A stretch of DNA of 64,000 bases from Myrmaecium sp. VS I D KN 1 (Eukaryota; Ascomycota; Dothideomycetes; Valsariales; Valsariaceae), in the NCBI GenBank assembly GCA_019775845.1, contig JADQAV010000024.1:186001-250000 (forward strand), written 5' to 3'. This document shows, piece after piece, positions 1-11,149 of the stretch (positions are counted from its first letter, which is position 1; every line of letters begins with the position of its first letter). The position numbers and the translations under genes are program-made. Below the pieces are notes generated by a model. It saw only the letters and a list, made by a program, of their open reading frames with translations, was not told where the DNA came from and made no database searches.

Positions 1-476
1 GGCGCTGTCTTTCTATGACAGCATACCTACGGTATAGCCAGCCGTTGGTTTGAGGATCGTGTAAAGCGGTGAGAGGATTTGCATGACTCGCGAGAGAGGG
101 ATAGAGGGAGGGGAAGTTGAAGGGTTTGTTTGGATGACTCTACCATGTGTTTTCCTGGCCTCCGAGTGACGGTTGCCCATGATAATATGCGCTTTACTAT
201 TCCTTCTGGTGCTTCGGTTGTGGGAGGAAACCAGCGGTTCCTACTCGGAGCATGGGATCGGATGGACCCAAACGAATATCATACTAGCTTCGATGAGTCT
301 GGTAGGGTTTGTTTGTTCCTTGCCCGCTGGAGATTATTACAGCAACTCATAACCTGCATCACCGAGAAGTACTCCGTAAGGAAGCTTGAATTGCAGTATG
401 GCGTGTGGGTAGTGATGTTGCAGGGTAGTTGAAGTGGGAGCAAGAAGCTAAATGGAGACGTTCGCCTCTGGGAGTA
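1..476. other. Unassigned flank left of the transposon
   Basis: This stretch has normal base composition and lies left of the RIP-mutated element. A 100-codon open frame at 130-432 resembles no family I know, has no supporting splice or domain signal, and stops just before the transposon. It could be the remnant of an interrupted locus or plain intergenic DNA. Nothing can be assigned. Confidence 0.4.
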
Positions 477-514
477 AAGTGGCGTACCGGGAAGCGGGGC
501 ACCCGGGAAACGCG
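477..514 (+). repeat. Left terminal inverted repeat
   Basis: This 38-bp GC-rich repeat begins AAGTGGCGTACC and ends AAACGCG. It is the inverse of 2539-2576 with one mismatch at position 6. It escaped the mutation that erased the interior and still carries an unmutated CpA. Confidence 0.9.
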
Positions 515-2538
515 TCATAATAGTATTATATAGAATTATTAACTACTATATAAGTTTATATAAGAAATAATATAGCTAATACTTCTACTAATATCTTAAA
601 GTCCTTATTTTCTAATATAACTAAATTTAATATTAAAAATTATATCTAAATAGCTATTATTATCGTAGTATATAATATTAAGCCCTCCCTCTACGTAACT
701 ACGCAATTATTTAATTATATTATAAGTACTATATTATATCGCGCTATAAGATATTATAATTAAAGCTCTATTTATTACTATTAATAGAAGTTTATTATAT
801 TATAAGAGAAATACCTAGTAGTTATTATATATAAACTAGATACTTAGTACTAGCTTATAAGTTATAACTATTTATAAAAGCTCGCGAGAGAGCTCTATAG
901 CTAGGATATTAGTAAATATTAATCTTAACGCTTTATATAGTAATACTAGCTATTTATTTAAATAAATAGGCTTTTAGATAATACTTAAGCTATTTAATAT
1001 AATACTAATATTATATATTACTAGTTTAACTATATAGAAGAGGTAAAAAGGCGCTTTACTATCTACTAGTATAATATATATAATATAGATAGAAAAGGAG
1101 TTATATTAGGAATAGGAAAAGTAGTTATAGTAATAATATTTATATATAAGTATATCCTATCTATTAATAATCTAGTAATTATAAATTTATAATAATACTA
1201 GAGATAGTTTATAGTAATTTTACTAATATTCCGCCTTTAGTAGTATTTAAAAGTACTACTAATAAGGCTATATAAAGTAATTAGTTCTTAGAGGACGGTA
1301 AATTTATAGATTAATATTTCTTAATATCTACTTATAGCTAGACTAATAGTAAGCTTAGTATTAAGTAGTTAAAATATTTTAATATTAATATATAATAGAA
1401 GAGCCTAGTTAATACTTTATAGAAGGTATTTAGACGATAAAGACTTCTACTCCTTAATAATTACTTTCTATATATTAGCGCTACCTTTATTAAATATATA
1501 TATAATAATTATATCGCGTTACTAGTATTACTATTATATTTAACTAATCTACTATAGCTTCTAGATATTAGTATATTTAGCTTCTTCTAATTATACTACT
1601 CTCGTAGCGTTAATAATATAGTATATAAGCTATTAATAAGTATTAATTTTTTAAGCTATATATTAAGGCTCGTAATTATACCTTTTCTAAAGCTAATATA
1701 CTAAATATATAGAGGGTAATAGGCTTAATTCCTTACTAATTAGTAGAAGTAATTAAATACCTACGGATAGAGGGGGCTAATTAAGAGCTTAGTATTATAC
1801 TAAAGTAAGTATTATAAAGGCTTTAAGAGGCTACTAAGTACTAAGTAATACTACTACTATTAAGAATTAAGACGCTTATTAGTATCGCTAAGGCTAAGGC
1901 TCTAGTAGAGGCTATTAAGAGCTTATAACCGTCTTATCCTAATAGCCTCTTAGAAGATAAAGAGCATTAGCGTATTAATTAGCTTATATAATATAATATT
2001 AATACTAATATTAATAAATACCTTAAGAAGTACTATATTAATATATTATAAAAGTAGAGGGAGGATAAGTATAAGAACTATTATATTAACCTTAACGGGC
2101 GTCTTATTATAATAAACGACGTTAGGAAGGCCGCGAAGAGGAAAGATAATAATAATAATATAAAAGAAGCTAAAAAGTAGGTTAGGAAATAACGCTACTA
2201 ATAGCTAGAGCCTACTAATAGTAATAACGATAAGGAGAATTAACTACTTATTTCTAACTTTTAATTATAATACTATATAATATTACTTAACGAGCTTATA
2301 TATATTAATAACGATAATAATAGTAGTTTATAATATATAAGTAATTTAGGTAGTCCTTAGGGAGGATATCTAGGCCTATAAATAAATAACTTAATACTAT
2401 AACTAAGACGCGATAGGATATTATAATAAATTAGATAGTATTTATCTATATAGCCTTAATTCTTATATACGCTAATTTATATAGAAAAAACGCGTATAAT
2501 AGGGTTATCGTAATATATTATTATAAGTATGAATTTGG

Positions 2539-2576
2539 CGCGTTTCCCGGGTGCCCCGCTTCCCGGTACGCTACTT
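2539..2576 (-). repeat. Right terminal inverted repeat
   Basis: Read on the minus strand, this is the 38-bp partner of 477-514, beginning AAGTAGCGTACC. The single A/G difference from the left copy is consistent with one transition. The TA at 2577-2578 is the flanking target duplication. Confidence 0.9.
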
Positions 2577-2864
2577 TAATACTCTTTAATAAAGAACATG
2601 TTCTAATATATGTAGTAGCTCTTATTGAGGGTGCAGTAAGCAAGAAAGATATTCCGTTGCTCAGCTTGCCTTGCTGGATTGATATCAGATAAGATCCCTC
2701 AGATCGGAATAGTAATCTTTTAGATCCGATATAAAACCGCGGCCAGATCCGATGGAAATCTCCGCTGTGCGGTGCTCCCAGCTTCCTCCGTATCGGAAGC
2801 TTGCGCGCAACCTCTCGGACACCAATTTGCATACACCATCCCTCCCTTGCAAAGCAATGGCACG

Positions 2865-5800
2865 ATGGTGCTGATGATGAAGCCTTCCGGGGTCCTCCGA
2901 GCGTCCTGGTCGTCCACGCTCCGGCTACCGCGATCTGCCTTCCCCTCCCGACCGTCCGGTGACCCGGCCTTCGTCCAGCGCTGCACCGACGACTTCTACG
3001 CCTGGCAGCAGTCCTCGCGTCCGGACGCGGTCACGTTCGTCCTCCACGATGGGCCGCCGTACGCCAACGGCGACCTCCACATCGGACACGCGCTAAACAA
3101 GATCACGAAGGACATCATCTGCCGGTTTCAGGTCAGCCAGGGCAGGCGGGTCAGCTACGTCCCCGGCTGGGATTGCCACGGCCTGCCGATCGAGGTCAAG
3201 GCGTTGCAGGCGTTGAAAGAGCAAGGGCTGGACAGCGACCATGAGCAGCTCGGCGCGGTCAAGGTGCGCGCGGTGGCGCGGCAGTTGGCGACGGAGACGG
3301 TGGAGAGGCAGAAGAAGGGCTTCAAGGAGTGGGCCATCATGGGCGACTGGGACCACGCGTACAGGACGATGGATCAGGACTACGAGATGCGGCAGATGCG
3401 GGTCTTCAAGGCAATGGTTGAGAAGGGTGGGTGAGGTCTGTCCTCCCCCGTCGACCCTGTCATGAACCGCTCTCGGACAGCAGTGTACGGGTGATGCGAA
3501 GGTGGTTGCTGACGTTACTCTGCAGGACTCATTTACCGTCAGTTCAAGCCCGTGTACTGGTCACCATCCTCCGGGACCGCTCTCGCGGAGGCCGAGCTGG
3601 AGTACGATGAGAATCATGTATCGTTTGCTGCTTTCGTCAAGTTTCCGATCGTTTCAATGGCCCCCGGCCTACGGAAGTTCTCAGGCATTGATCTTAGCAA
3701 TCTGGGAGCCGCTATTTGGACGACGACCCCCTGGACGCTTCCTGCGAACAAGGCTATCGGAATTCACAGGGATATGGAATACAGTATTGTACAGCATCCG
3801 GATCAGACCGTTGGACAGCTTATCATTGCGAAGAATCGGAAACATGAAATACAAACGGAAGAAGAAGGAATTGAGATCGTCGTCGATTCCATCCCGGGCT
3901 CTGAAATTGTTGGTGAAACGTACTACGTCAATCCGCTGCACGGTTCCAAGGCTGCACTGCAGCCCATCAGGCACGCGGATTTCGTATCCCCCGATTCTGG
4001 TACTGGCCTGGTTCATCTGGCCCCCGGTCACGGCATGGACGACTACAATGTCTGCACACAAGCTGGCATCGACGCGTTTGCACCGGTAGATGATCAAGGG
4101 AGGTATACGGAAGCAGCCTTGCCCGACAATCCCGAGCTTCTCTGCGGGTTACCTGTTCAGAAAGAGGGCTCTCAGGCCGTTGTTAAATACCTCCGTGAGC
4201 TTCGTTACGAGCTACCTACAGATCGGTCGGCCGTCCATTCCTCCTTCATCTTGAAGACTCACAGGCTGAAGCACAAATACCCCATCGACTGGCGGACCAA
4301 GCTGCCCGTGATCATTCGGGCGACGGAGCAATGGTTCGCCAATGTGGACGGTGTCAAATCGGCAGCGATAGCAGCCCTCGCGCACGTCAAGTTCCATCCC
4401 GAAACCGGGCGATCTCGTCTCGAAAGCTTTGTCAAAGGTCGTAGCGGATGGTGCGTCTCTCGACAGCGCGCGTGGGGAGTGCCGATCCCTGCCATCTACC
4501 GCACGGACACCGGGAAGAACGAGGCTGTGATGACCGGACAGAGCATCGACCATATCATCAAGGTCTTTGAGGAGCGAGGCACTGATGCATGGTGGACGGA
4601 CGCGGAGGACGATCCGGTTTGGATACTGCCTGGTCTTGAAGGCAGTTACGTGCGTGGCAAGGACACGATGGATGTTTGGTTTGACAGTGGTACCAGCTGG
4701 ACTTTACTCCCTGAGCGCCGTGGACGACCGGTCGCCGACGTGTATCTCGAAGGGACCGACCAACACCGTGGCTGGTTCCAGTCTTCGCTCCTCACGTACA
4801 TAGCGCATCGGTTGACGAAAGAGGAGGTTGTCCGTGGCATTGCCCATGAGGCAGCGGCCTCCACTCCTGAAGCTGCTGCACGTATCCAAGCGCCTTTTGG
4901 CACCCTGATCACTCACGGTTTCACCTTGGATCAGGACGGTCGGAAGATGAGCAAATCGCTTGGGAACACGATCGCTCCCGCCGACATCATCAACGGGACA
5001 CTGCTCCCCCCTCTCAAACGGAAGAAGGTCAAAGGCCAACCGAAGCCGCCACCATCCGAAAAGCCCACGTACGATGCCTTAGGCCCGGATGCCCTGCGTC
5101 TCTGGGCAGCGAGCTCCGACTACACCAAGGACGTCGTGATCGGCCAACCGGCCCTGGCGGCGGTCAACCAGAGCCTGCACAAGTACCGCATCACCTTCAA
5201 ATGGCTCCTGGGCGTGCTTGAGGACTACGACGTCAACCGCGCCGTCGAGCCGACCAGCATCTCCGACCTCGCCGCCCTCCACGCCCTCTCCGTCACCGCG
5301 CGGCAGGTGCACCACCACTTCGCCCACTTCGAGTTCAACCGCGCGGTGGCCGCGCTGAACGCCTTCGTCGCCAAGGACCTGAGCGCAGGCTACTTCGAAA
5401 CGCTGAAAGACCGTCTATACGCCTCCGGCGGCCGCGACCGGGCCGCCGCCCAGACCGTCCTGCGTCTCGTCTGCCTCGAGATGCTTCGCATGCTGGCGCC
5501 CGTCACGCCCCTGCTGGTCGAGGAGGTGTGGGCGCATGCGCCGGCGTGCTTGACTTCGACCGACTCCGCCCACCCGGCCCGCGCGGTCTGGACGCCCGCG
5601 CCGAGTCCGTGTCCTACCCCGGAGGAGGCGCGGCGGTTGGAGGCCCAGGTCGCGGTCCTGACGTCCACGCACGACGCCGTCAAGGCAGCGCAGGAGCGGG
5701 CGCGCTCGCAGGGCTGGCTGCGAGGGGGGCTGGAGTGCGACGTGTTCGTCGTGCTGCCGCGCCCGGCGGCGGAGCTGGGGGACGCGTGCGCGGCGGTGTT

Positions 5801-6086
5801 CGGGCCGGGCATGACGGAGGAATTGATGGCGTGGTTTGTGGTGAGTGATGTTCGGGTTGTTGTTGGGATGGAGCAGGTCGATGTTGCGGCGGGGGAGTGG
5901 AGTGAGGCGGAGGCGTTTGCGGTTGGGGAGGGGGAGGGGAGGGTGGAGGGGACGGTTGTGGTGCGTGCGCCGAGGGGGGCGAAGTGTCCGCGTTGCTGGC
6001 GGTGTGTGGCGCCGGATTTGGAGACGTTGTGTGCGCGGTGTGAGGATGTTGTGCGGGAGGAGATGGGGGATGTTCAGCTTGAGTAG
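2865..6086 (+). CDS. ISM1: Isoleucyl-tRNA synthetase, mitochondrial
   Basis: Class I aminoacyl-tRNA synthetase that charges tRNA-Ile, most likely in the mitochondrion. Exons are 2865-3426 and 3526-6086, giving 1,040 aa. The intron is 99 nt (GT...AG) and joins in frame to give a glycine-leucine-isoleucine-tyrosine run. The HIGH signature is near residues 72-75 and KMSKS near 661-665. A cysteine-rich C-terminus (C1008, C1011, C1014, C1023, C1026) matches the zinc-binding tail of bacterial-type IleRS, which supports the mitochondrial rather than the cytosolic paralogue. The basic, Ser/Arg-rich N-terminus looks like a targeting peptide. I chose the ATG at 2865; in-frame ATGs at 2874 and 2877 are also possible. 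A six-codon upstream frame (2857-2874) overlaps this start. The last 250 bp are very G-rich and C-poor compared with the body of the gene. Confidence 0.95.
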
Positions 6087-7447
6087 AACTAGGAGAGAAT
6101 AGAGCAGGTTGAAGGGAGAGGGCGTTGTGTGTTGATGACGGAGGAGCTTTGTACGATACAGTCGGTACTGTTCCACATATTGCATAATCAACTCGAATCA
6201 CCATGATTTGTCTTCTTTCTAAACGGTCAGCGCTGCCTATTTCGATACTTCCATCACCCGTCCACCAGATACTCGAACATTTGCTATAATTATCTTAGGT
6301 TTCCTATCGTTTGCTCGCTTTTTCTCGATTTTTAACATAAAGTCTCGTTCTTCCTCTCTTTTCCTTTCTTTTGCCCTATTCCCTAGGCTCTTTACTTTTT
6401 CCTCATCCTCTCTCTCCCATCCAGACGCCGAACGGACGGCCATAAGAAAATCAAGCAAGCCAGCAAGCAAGCAAATAAGCAAGCAGACAACATACCAAAG
6501 AACCGAAGCTATACAGCACAATCCGCACCCCAACCCGACAGTCTCGCAGCTTCGTCACCTTCGTCGCCCGAAGTCTCCAAATCCCCATCCACACCAATCA
6601 ATGCCTACATAGCATAGCCCGAAGCCGTTACAGCTCTCCCGTCTCGCACGTCGTGCCTGAGATCACGCTGACTGCCGGTTGCGCCGGCAGACTGTACTGT
6701 ACATGATGTGGAGTCGAGATACGGGGGCGAGAGGGGACGGGCAAGGTGAAGCTTCCTTCCTGCCCTTTGATGGATGGAATTTGATGCGTTGGAAGATAGA
6801 GGGGATGAGAGAGAGCGTTGAATCGTGTGTGCTTGATTGGTTTGTTTTCTTTGATGGATGGGTAGGATGGGAAGGATGGGAGGATGGAAGGGGAGTGTCA
6901 CTTCCTGATATGGCTGCTACCTGGTAACTGCTACTGACCTTACCTACTAGGTACTCTACTAGTACATACTCACTACTTCGAACTACAAAGTACTATGTAC
7001 CTACCTCCGCACCCTATCCATTCACTAGGAAAGATACGTGGTAAATACCTATAATAACCCAAGTCTCTACTGTACTTAGTCTAGTTACTGCTGGATACTT
7101 CAAAGAGCTATTTTCCTTTTCTTTACTTCCTTTGCCTTGATTAGATATTAGTTAATCCACGTTTATGTCAAGCTAAGTGAGGGAGAGATATAGATGTGAT
7201 GAAGATATAGATATAGATAAATATATATTTATACAGTCTTTACGTTACGCTTTACATCCACAAGAAAATAGAGTAATAAAAATACAAGAAATCTAAAAGA
7301 AGGTGGTATCCCCACCAACTCATCCACCATCAAAGAATGAAAACGAGAGAAAATACCACAAGTCAAGCAAAGCGAAGCCCGCTCGGAAAACCAGCCGAGA
7401 GCAGTCTCACCTTAACTCACTCAACATAACATCAAACCCAAAACACC
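6087..7447. other. Convergent intergenic region
   Basis: This lies between the 3' ends of the IleRS gene (+) and the CAP gene (-). It holds pyrimidine-rich and AT-rich low-complexity DNA and several short TACCTA/TAGGTA-like runs around 6930-7010. I see no gene or RNA with supporting features. Confidence 0.6.
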
Positions 7448-8914
7448 CTAATAATTCCAATGCACCGTCGACTCCCCCAACGGACGCCCGACATTCTTAT
7501 CAAACGTGCCCAACACATTGCCGACGGGGGCATAATTACACACCGTAAAATACGGCGGGACATTGGACCCGACATTCTTCAACCCCTGGGCCGAGCAATC
7601 ATACGTATAACAACCCACCCTCGTCGACGCATTCCAGACGACCTGGGTAAAATGTCCCCAACCGCTGAGGTTCGACGTATCGGGCGAGGCCTCGCCGTAC
7701 AGACCGGCGAAGTTCTGCACCTCGCGGTTGTAGAAGAGGTCGGTGATGATGTAGGAGACGTTGGAGCCCGGGACGCCGGCGGCGATGTTTTGGCCGTACC
7801 CGCCCCCGTTGGCGCTGGTGTTGTGGGCGTAGGTGCAGGAGGAGCCGATGAGGGCGGCGGTGGCGGCGAGGCTGGCGTCCCAGGTGATGGCGACGGCGGA
7901 GTGGTTGGTGCGGTGCACGTTGTGGTGGCGGAGGACTTGGGAGATGTAGCTGGCGTCCGGGGTGGCGGCGGCGCTGGTGGAGGTGCTGGAGGTGGTGGAG
8001 GTGCGGGAAGAGGTAGAGGTGGAGGTGGAGGTGGTGGCCCGGGAGGAGGTGGAGGAGCGAGTGGATGAGACCGTGCTGGTCTTGCTGCTGCTGCTGGTGG
8101 TGCTCCGAGTGGAGGAGGTGGTGCTGCGGACGCTCGAAGAGCTGGTCGAGGTGGCCTTGGATGTGGTGGATGTGGTGGATGTGGTCTTCGATGTGGTCGA
8201 AGTGGCCTTGGTGGAGGTAGAAGTAGGCTTAGTCGAGGTAGAAGTAGGCTTGGTGGAAGTGGAGGTAGCCTTAGTGGAAGTGGAGGTAGGCTTAGTAGAA
8301 GTAGATGTAGCCTTGGTGGAAGTTGAAGTGGCCTTGGTCGAGGTCGACGTGGCCTTGGTGGAAGTAGACACCTTAGTCGAGGTGGAGGTAGGCTTGGTGG
8401 AAGTGGAAGTAGCCTTAGTCGAGGTAGAGGTCACCTTAGACGAAGTACTACTACTGCGGGTAGTCACCACAAGGGTACGGGCCCCCACGGAGGATGTCGA
8501 CGATGAAGAACGAGAGACGACGCCGCCAGCGGCGGCACGGCTCGTCGACGAAGACGCGAGTCGTGCGGAAGAGGAGGTGGTAGTAGTGGCGGGCACAGGG
8601 ACCGCGGTGAAGGTGTGCCCATTAGCATCGGTGGTAACGACGGGAGCGGTGATGATAGGCATGCCGTTGGCATCGGTCGGGAGGGTGATGTAGATGGTGC
8701 TGTGGACGGTGCCGCCGGCTTGGTTGGCGTTGTTGTTGCCGTACGACGGCCACCACCAGAACTTGTGCGTGTTCTGCTTGCGGTGGTTGGCGATGGCGGG
8801 CACGGCGATGCCGGCGTTGGCAGCGCCTTCTCGACCCTCGCCGCCGTTGCGTGCTACCGGTGTAGCGAGAGCGGCGCCGAAGAGACCGGCGGTGAGAACG
8901 AGGGAGGCCTTCAT
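7448..8914 (-). CDS. Secreted CAP-domain (PR-1/SCP-like) protein with Ser/Thr-rich stalk
   Basis: A single-exon gene of 488 aa. It begins with a typical signal peptide (Lys at residue 2, hydrophobic core, AT-P cleavage region near residue 17-18). Residues about 150-315 are a Ser/Thr/Lys-rich low-complexity stalk, including roughly 11-12 heptads of the type A/P-TSTSTK, and are probably heavily O-glycosylated. The C-terminal part (about residue 325 onward) is a CAP domain with the CAP1-type motif GHFTQVVW and the CAP2-type motif YFTVCNYAPVGN, plus paired cysteines. Fungal CAP proteins such as the yeast Pry family bind sterols or fatty acids outside the cell; that role here is inferred from the family. 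It is likely secreted or wall-associated. There is no obvious GPI signal at the C-terminus. Confidence 0.93.
   Translation of the reverse strand: MKASLVLTAGLFGAALATPVARNGGEGREGAANAGIAVPAIANHRKQNTHKFWWWPSYGNNNANQAGGTVHSTIYITLPTDANGMPIITAPVVTTDANGHTFTAVPVPATTTTSSSARLASSSTSRAAAGGVVSRSSSSTSSVGARTLVVTTRSSSTSSKVTSTSTKATSTSTKPTSTSTKVSTSTKATSTSTKATSTSTKATSTSTKPTSTSTKATSTSTKPTSTSTKPTSTSTKATSTTSKTTSTTSTTSKATSTSSSSVRSTTSSTRSTTSSSSKTSTVSSTRSSTSSRATTSTSTSTSSRTSTTSSTSTSAAATPDASYISQVLRHHNVHRTNHSAVAITWDASLAATAALIGSSCTYAHNTSANGGGYGQNIAAGVPGSNVSYIITDLFYNREVQNFAGLYGEASPDTSNLSGWGHFTQVVWNASTRVGCYTYDCSAQGLKNVGSNVPPYFTVCNYAPVGNVLGTFDKNVGRPLGESTVHWNY
8205..8460 (-). repeat. 21-bp coding minisatellite in the CAP gene
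   Basis: About 11-12 tandem, slightly diverged 21-bp units encode the heptad A/P-T-S-T-S-T-K, with one short unit. Copy number is likely to vary between strains. The complementary strand stays open through this block as a Val/Glu-rich frame, a consequence of the repeat rather than a gene. Confidence 0.85.
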
Positions 8915-11149
8915 GGTGAAGGAGGTATTATACTGCTGCTGCTGGATCTAGTAAAGACAGAGGGTATCGGTGCAGATGTATGTATTCCAGACGAAGGAAG
9001 ATGGAAAGAGAAGGTCGAAGTGGTTTTTTTCAGACGGTTCCCACTCTGAACGTGAAAGGCTGCAGTATCGGACGAAAACGAGGCAGATGGGGAAGGGGGA
9101 ACATCATCATCTTTTATAGAGAGCAGAGCATGCTGCTAGCAGCCCCCCATCCGGTGTGCGGCTCATGGGCAACGGTACGTGAGGCGTGAAAGCACCTTTC
9201 GGTGGTTCGTCGTGGCTGGATAGAGATGGTTTAAGGTTGAGGGTTTCCCCAGGTCCCTGAGAATAAGAATAAGAGTGGGGAGGCGCCATGGGTCCAGACA
9301 TGGCGGTTGAAACGGCCGCCAGCCTCGTCGCGCTTGTGCGGATTAGGAGATTCTCTGTCTCTTATGGTCCAGTATATAGGATCATCGAAGTTGCTGTGAA
9401 GACTTGAATAGACTCAGTAGAGATTCGGATGAAGTGAATGGATAAAAAATAGTTCCTTCTTTTGAAGCACATCATGCCAACTGATATTCCCCGCAGGCAG
9501 CAAGGCCATAGCGGGATCGTCTCCAGCCAGCCGGGAAGGACGTGAGTTCGGTGCCGGGTACCTGATCCTTCAGGCAGTCCCTTGCCACCGAGCCATGTGG
9601 CGAACATAAAACCCGATGACATGACGATGTACCGAAGGGGAGGAAGGGTCTTCAGTAACCACTCACCAGTGTGAATGTTGTAAGTTTGGTACGCCCAGAA
9701 GAAATGGTGGCGTTCGCAAGGGGGGTCGGGACCTGCATTAGCGCCGACCTTACGGAGACTTTCCCAGCAACCCGGACCCAGATCAGACGGGGGAACCAAC
9801 CACCCCCTCCGGCGCCCCCCCCCCCCTGCGGCGGAGGCGGGGGCTGGTCCCTTAGATGTGTTTTTTAACCATCGACGTAGCCTGTTTGGGTAATATTGGC
9901 AATAGCTGACTTCACCTCTTCTCCCAAACACCAAACCCTTGACTGACGTCGATGGGTGGTGAATCATGGATGTCATAGACTTCGACGTGCTCTACGGCGA
10001 CGACGATGATGGTGATGATGTCGAGTCACAGTTGGATAGATGTTTTGCTTGTCGTTCAGTCCAACCTCGACCGTTCGAACAGAACAGAACGAAGGGAACG
10101 CTAGCTGCATAGCGAGCCAGACTCACGGCAGGGTACCTGCATACAAGTCCTGTACCTGCATATTCGCGTTCCTGCATACCTGCATTAGCATCCATCTGCA
10201 AAACGTGCCTCCTGCACCCAGTCCTATCCAGCCCCACACCTGTACCATGGATGGAATGATACAACACCCACTACTGCACTCTCGCAGCCTAACGCAATCG
10301 CCATCCCAGTCCGCCGTTTGAGGGGATGTACGACCTAGGCACTGCGTCTGCACGGCGGGCCGTTTGGTTAGGGCAATTGCCACAGAACCACCGTCGAGAA
10401 CATCGTGGCTTATGTGAGTGGTTTGGTTGGAGAGGGCGTTTTTTGTACCCGCCGTGCATGCGCCATTTGCTATCGGTGTTTCAATCTCTTCAAGTGTTGT
10501 CTTGTGGGGATGCTGGCTGAAACGTAGTATACGATAACATCCAGAGCGAGCCAGCTCTTCGCCTCATAGAAACGGTCTGTCGGCTGTCCAGCGCGTGTGT
10601 AAGCCCAGCCAGATGTATGCGTAGTTTTCTTCTCGAGGTCACGAGCCTTCTTCCTTCCCCTGTGGCAACGAAAGGCATAAAAACCCGTAGCGGGGTTGTA
10701 TGAAGAATAAATGGATGGATGGATGTATGACGGAAAGCCGCGCCAACGGAGGTCCTAAGGCAATCCTCAGGGTCTCCCACGACGACCCTGGTGTCGGGAG
10801 TTGGGGACTTTGTTAACCCCCTCTTCCCCCAACCTCTGACGTCGAAGGAAGGAGCGTATATTTTGTCGCCACTGGACGTGGTCATGGGAAGGAGTAAGTC
10901 TGAAGAGCCGCATTGTGCTGAAATGCCGTTGAAGAGTCATTCATCCATAGCGTGGAGTTATTTTGCCTTCGTAAGGCAGGGAGAAAAAAATGCGATACTA
11001 TACTATATGCGTTCGAGATAGCAGTCTGGACATGAACATGGACTAGCATGACGAGACCGCGTCATGCATTCAGAACCGTAGGTAGGTCCACGATGCCGTC
11101 GTAATAGTAGTGGCAGCAGTAGGAGCAGACCCCAACACCCCCTCCCCCA
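8915..11149. other. 2.2-kb intergenic region
   Basis: This is the upstream region of the CAP gene and the downstream region of the sulfurtransferase gene. It contains a 12-base C tract inside an imperfect GC-rich hairpin (about 9790-9855) and a cluster of CCTGCAT copies (10136-10185). A 204-codon minus-strand open frame at 9362-9976 looks composition-driven and resembles no known protein. No supported gene. Confidence 0.5.

Larger units (their letters stand above)
477..2576. mobile_element. RIP-degraded TIR DNA transposon (probably Tc1/mariner, Fot1/pogo-like)
   Basis: A 2,100-bp element is bounded by 38-bp terminal inverted repeats (477-514 and 2539-2576) that match at 37 of 38 positions. 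Each end is flanked by a TA dinucleotide (475-476 and 2577-2578), the target duplication expected of Tc1/mariner-superfamily elements. The interior is extremely AT-rich, dense in TpA and almost free of CpA and TpG, which is the signature of repeat-induced point mutation. No coding frame survives, so the transposase family is inferred only from TIRs, TA target site and length, which is in the Fot1/pogo range. The right end lies about 290 bp upstream of the isoleucyl-tRNA synthetase start codon. A non-autonomous or hAT/other TIR element is less likely because of the TA duplication. Confidence 0.85.

Noticed and set aside
130-432. 100-codon open frame left of the transposon
   Set aside because: No domain, no homologue recognised, no splice context; overlapped by a frame on the other strand.
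477-2576. AT-rich island as centromere, mitochondrial insertion or AT-rich isochore
   Set aside because: Exact TIRs, TA target duplication and near absence of CpA/TpG identify a RIP-mutated transposon.
5415-6191. Long minus-strand frames opposite the IleRS 3' half
   Set aside because: Shadow frames caused by the G-rich, C-poor coding strand; His/Arg/Pro-rich low-complexity translation.
7962-8693. 243-codon Val/Glu-rich plus-strand frame
   Set aside because: Antisense of the Ser/Thr minisatellite in the CAP gene; composition explains it.
9362-9976. 204-codon minus-strand frame
   Set aside because: No recognisable family and spans the C12 hairpin; likely chance.
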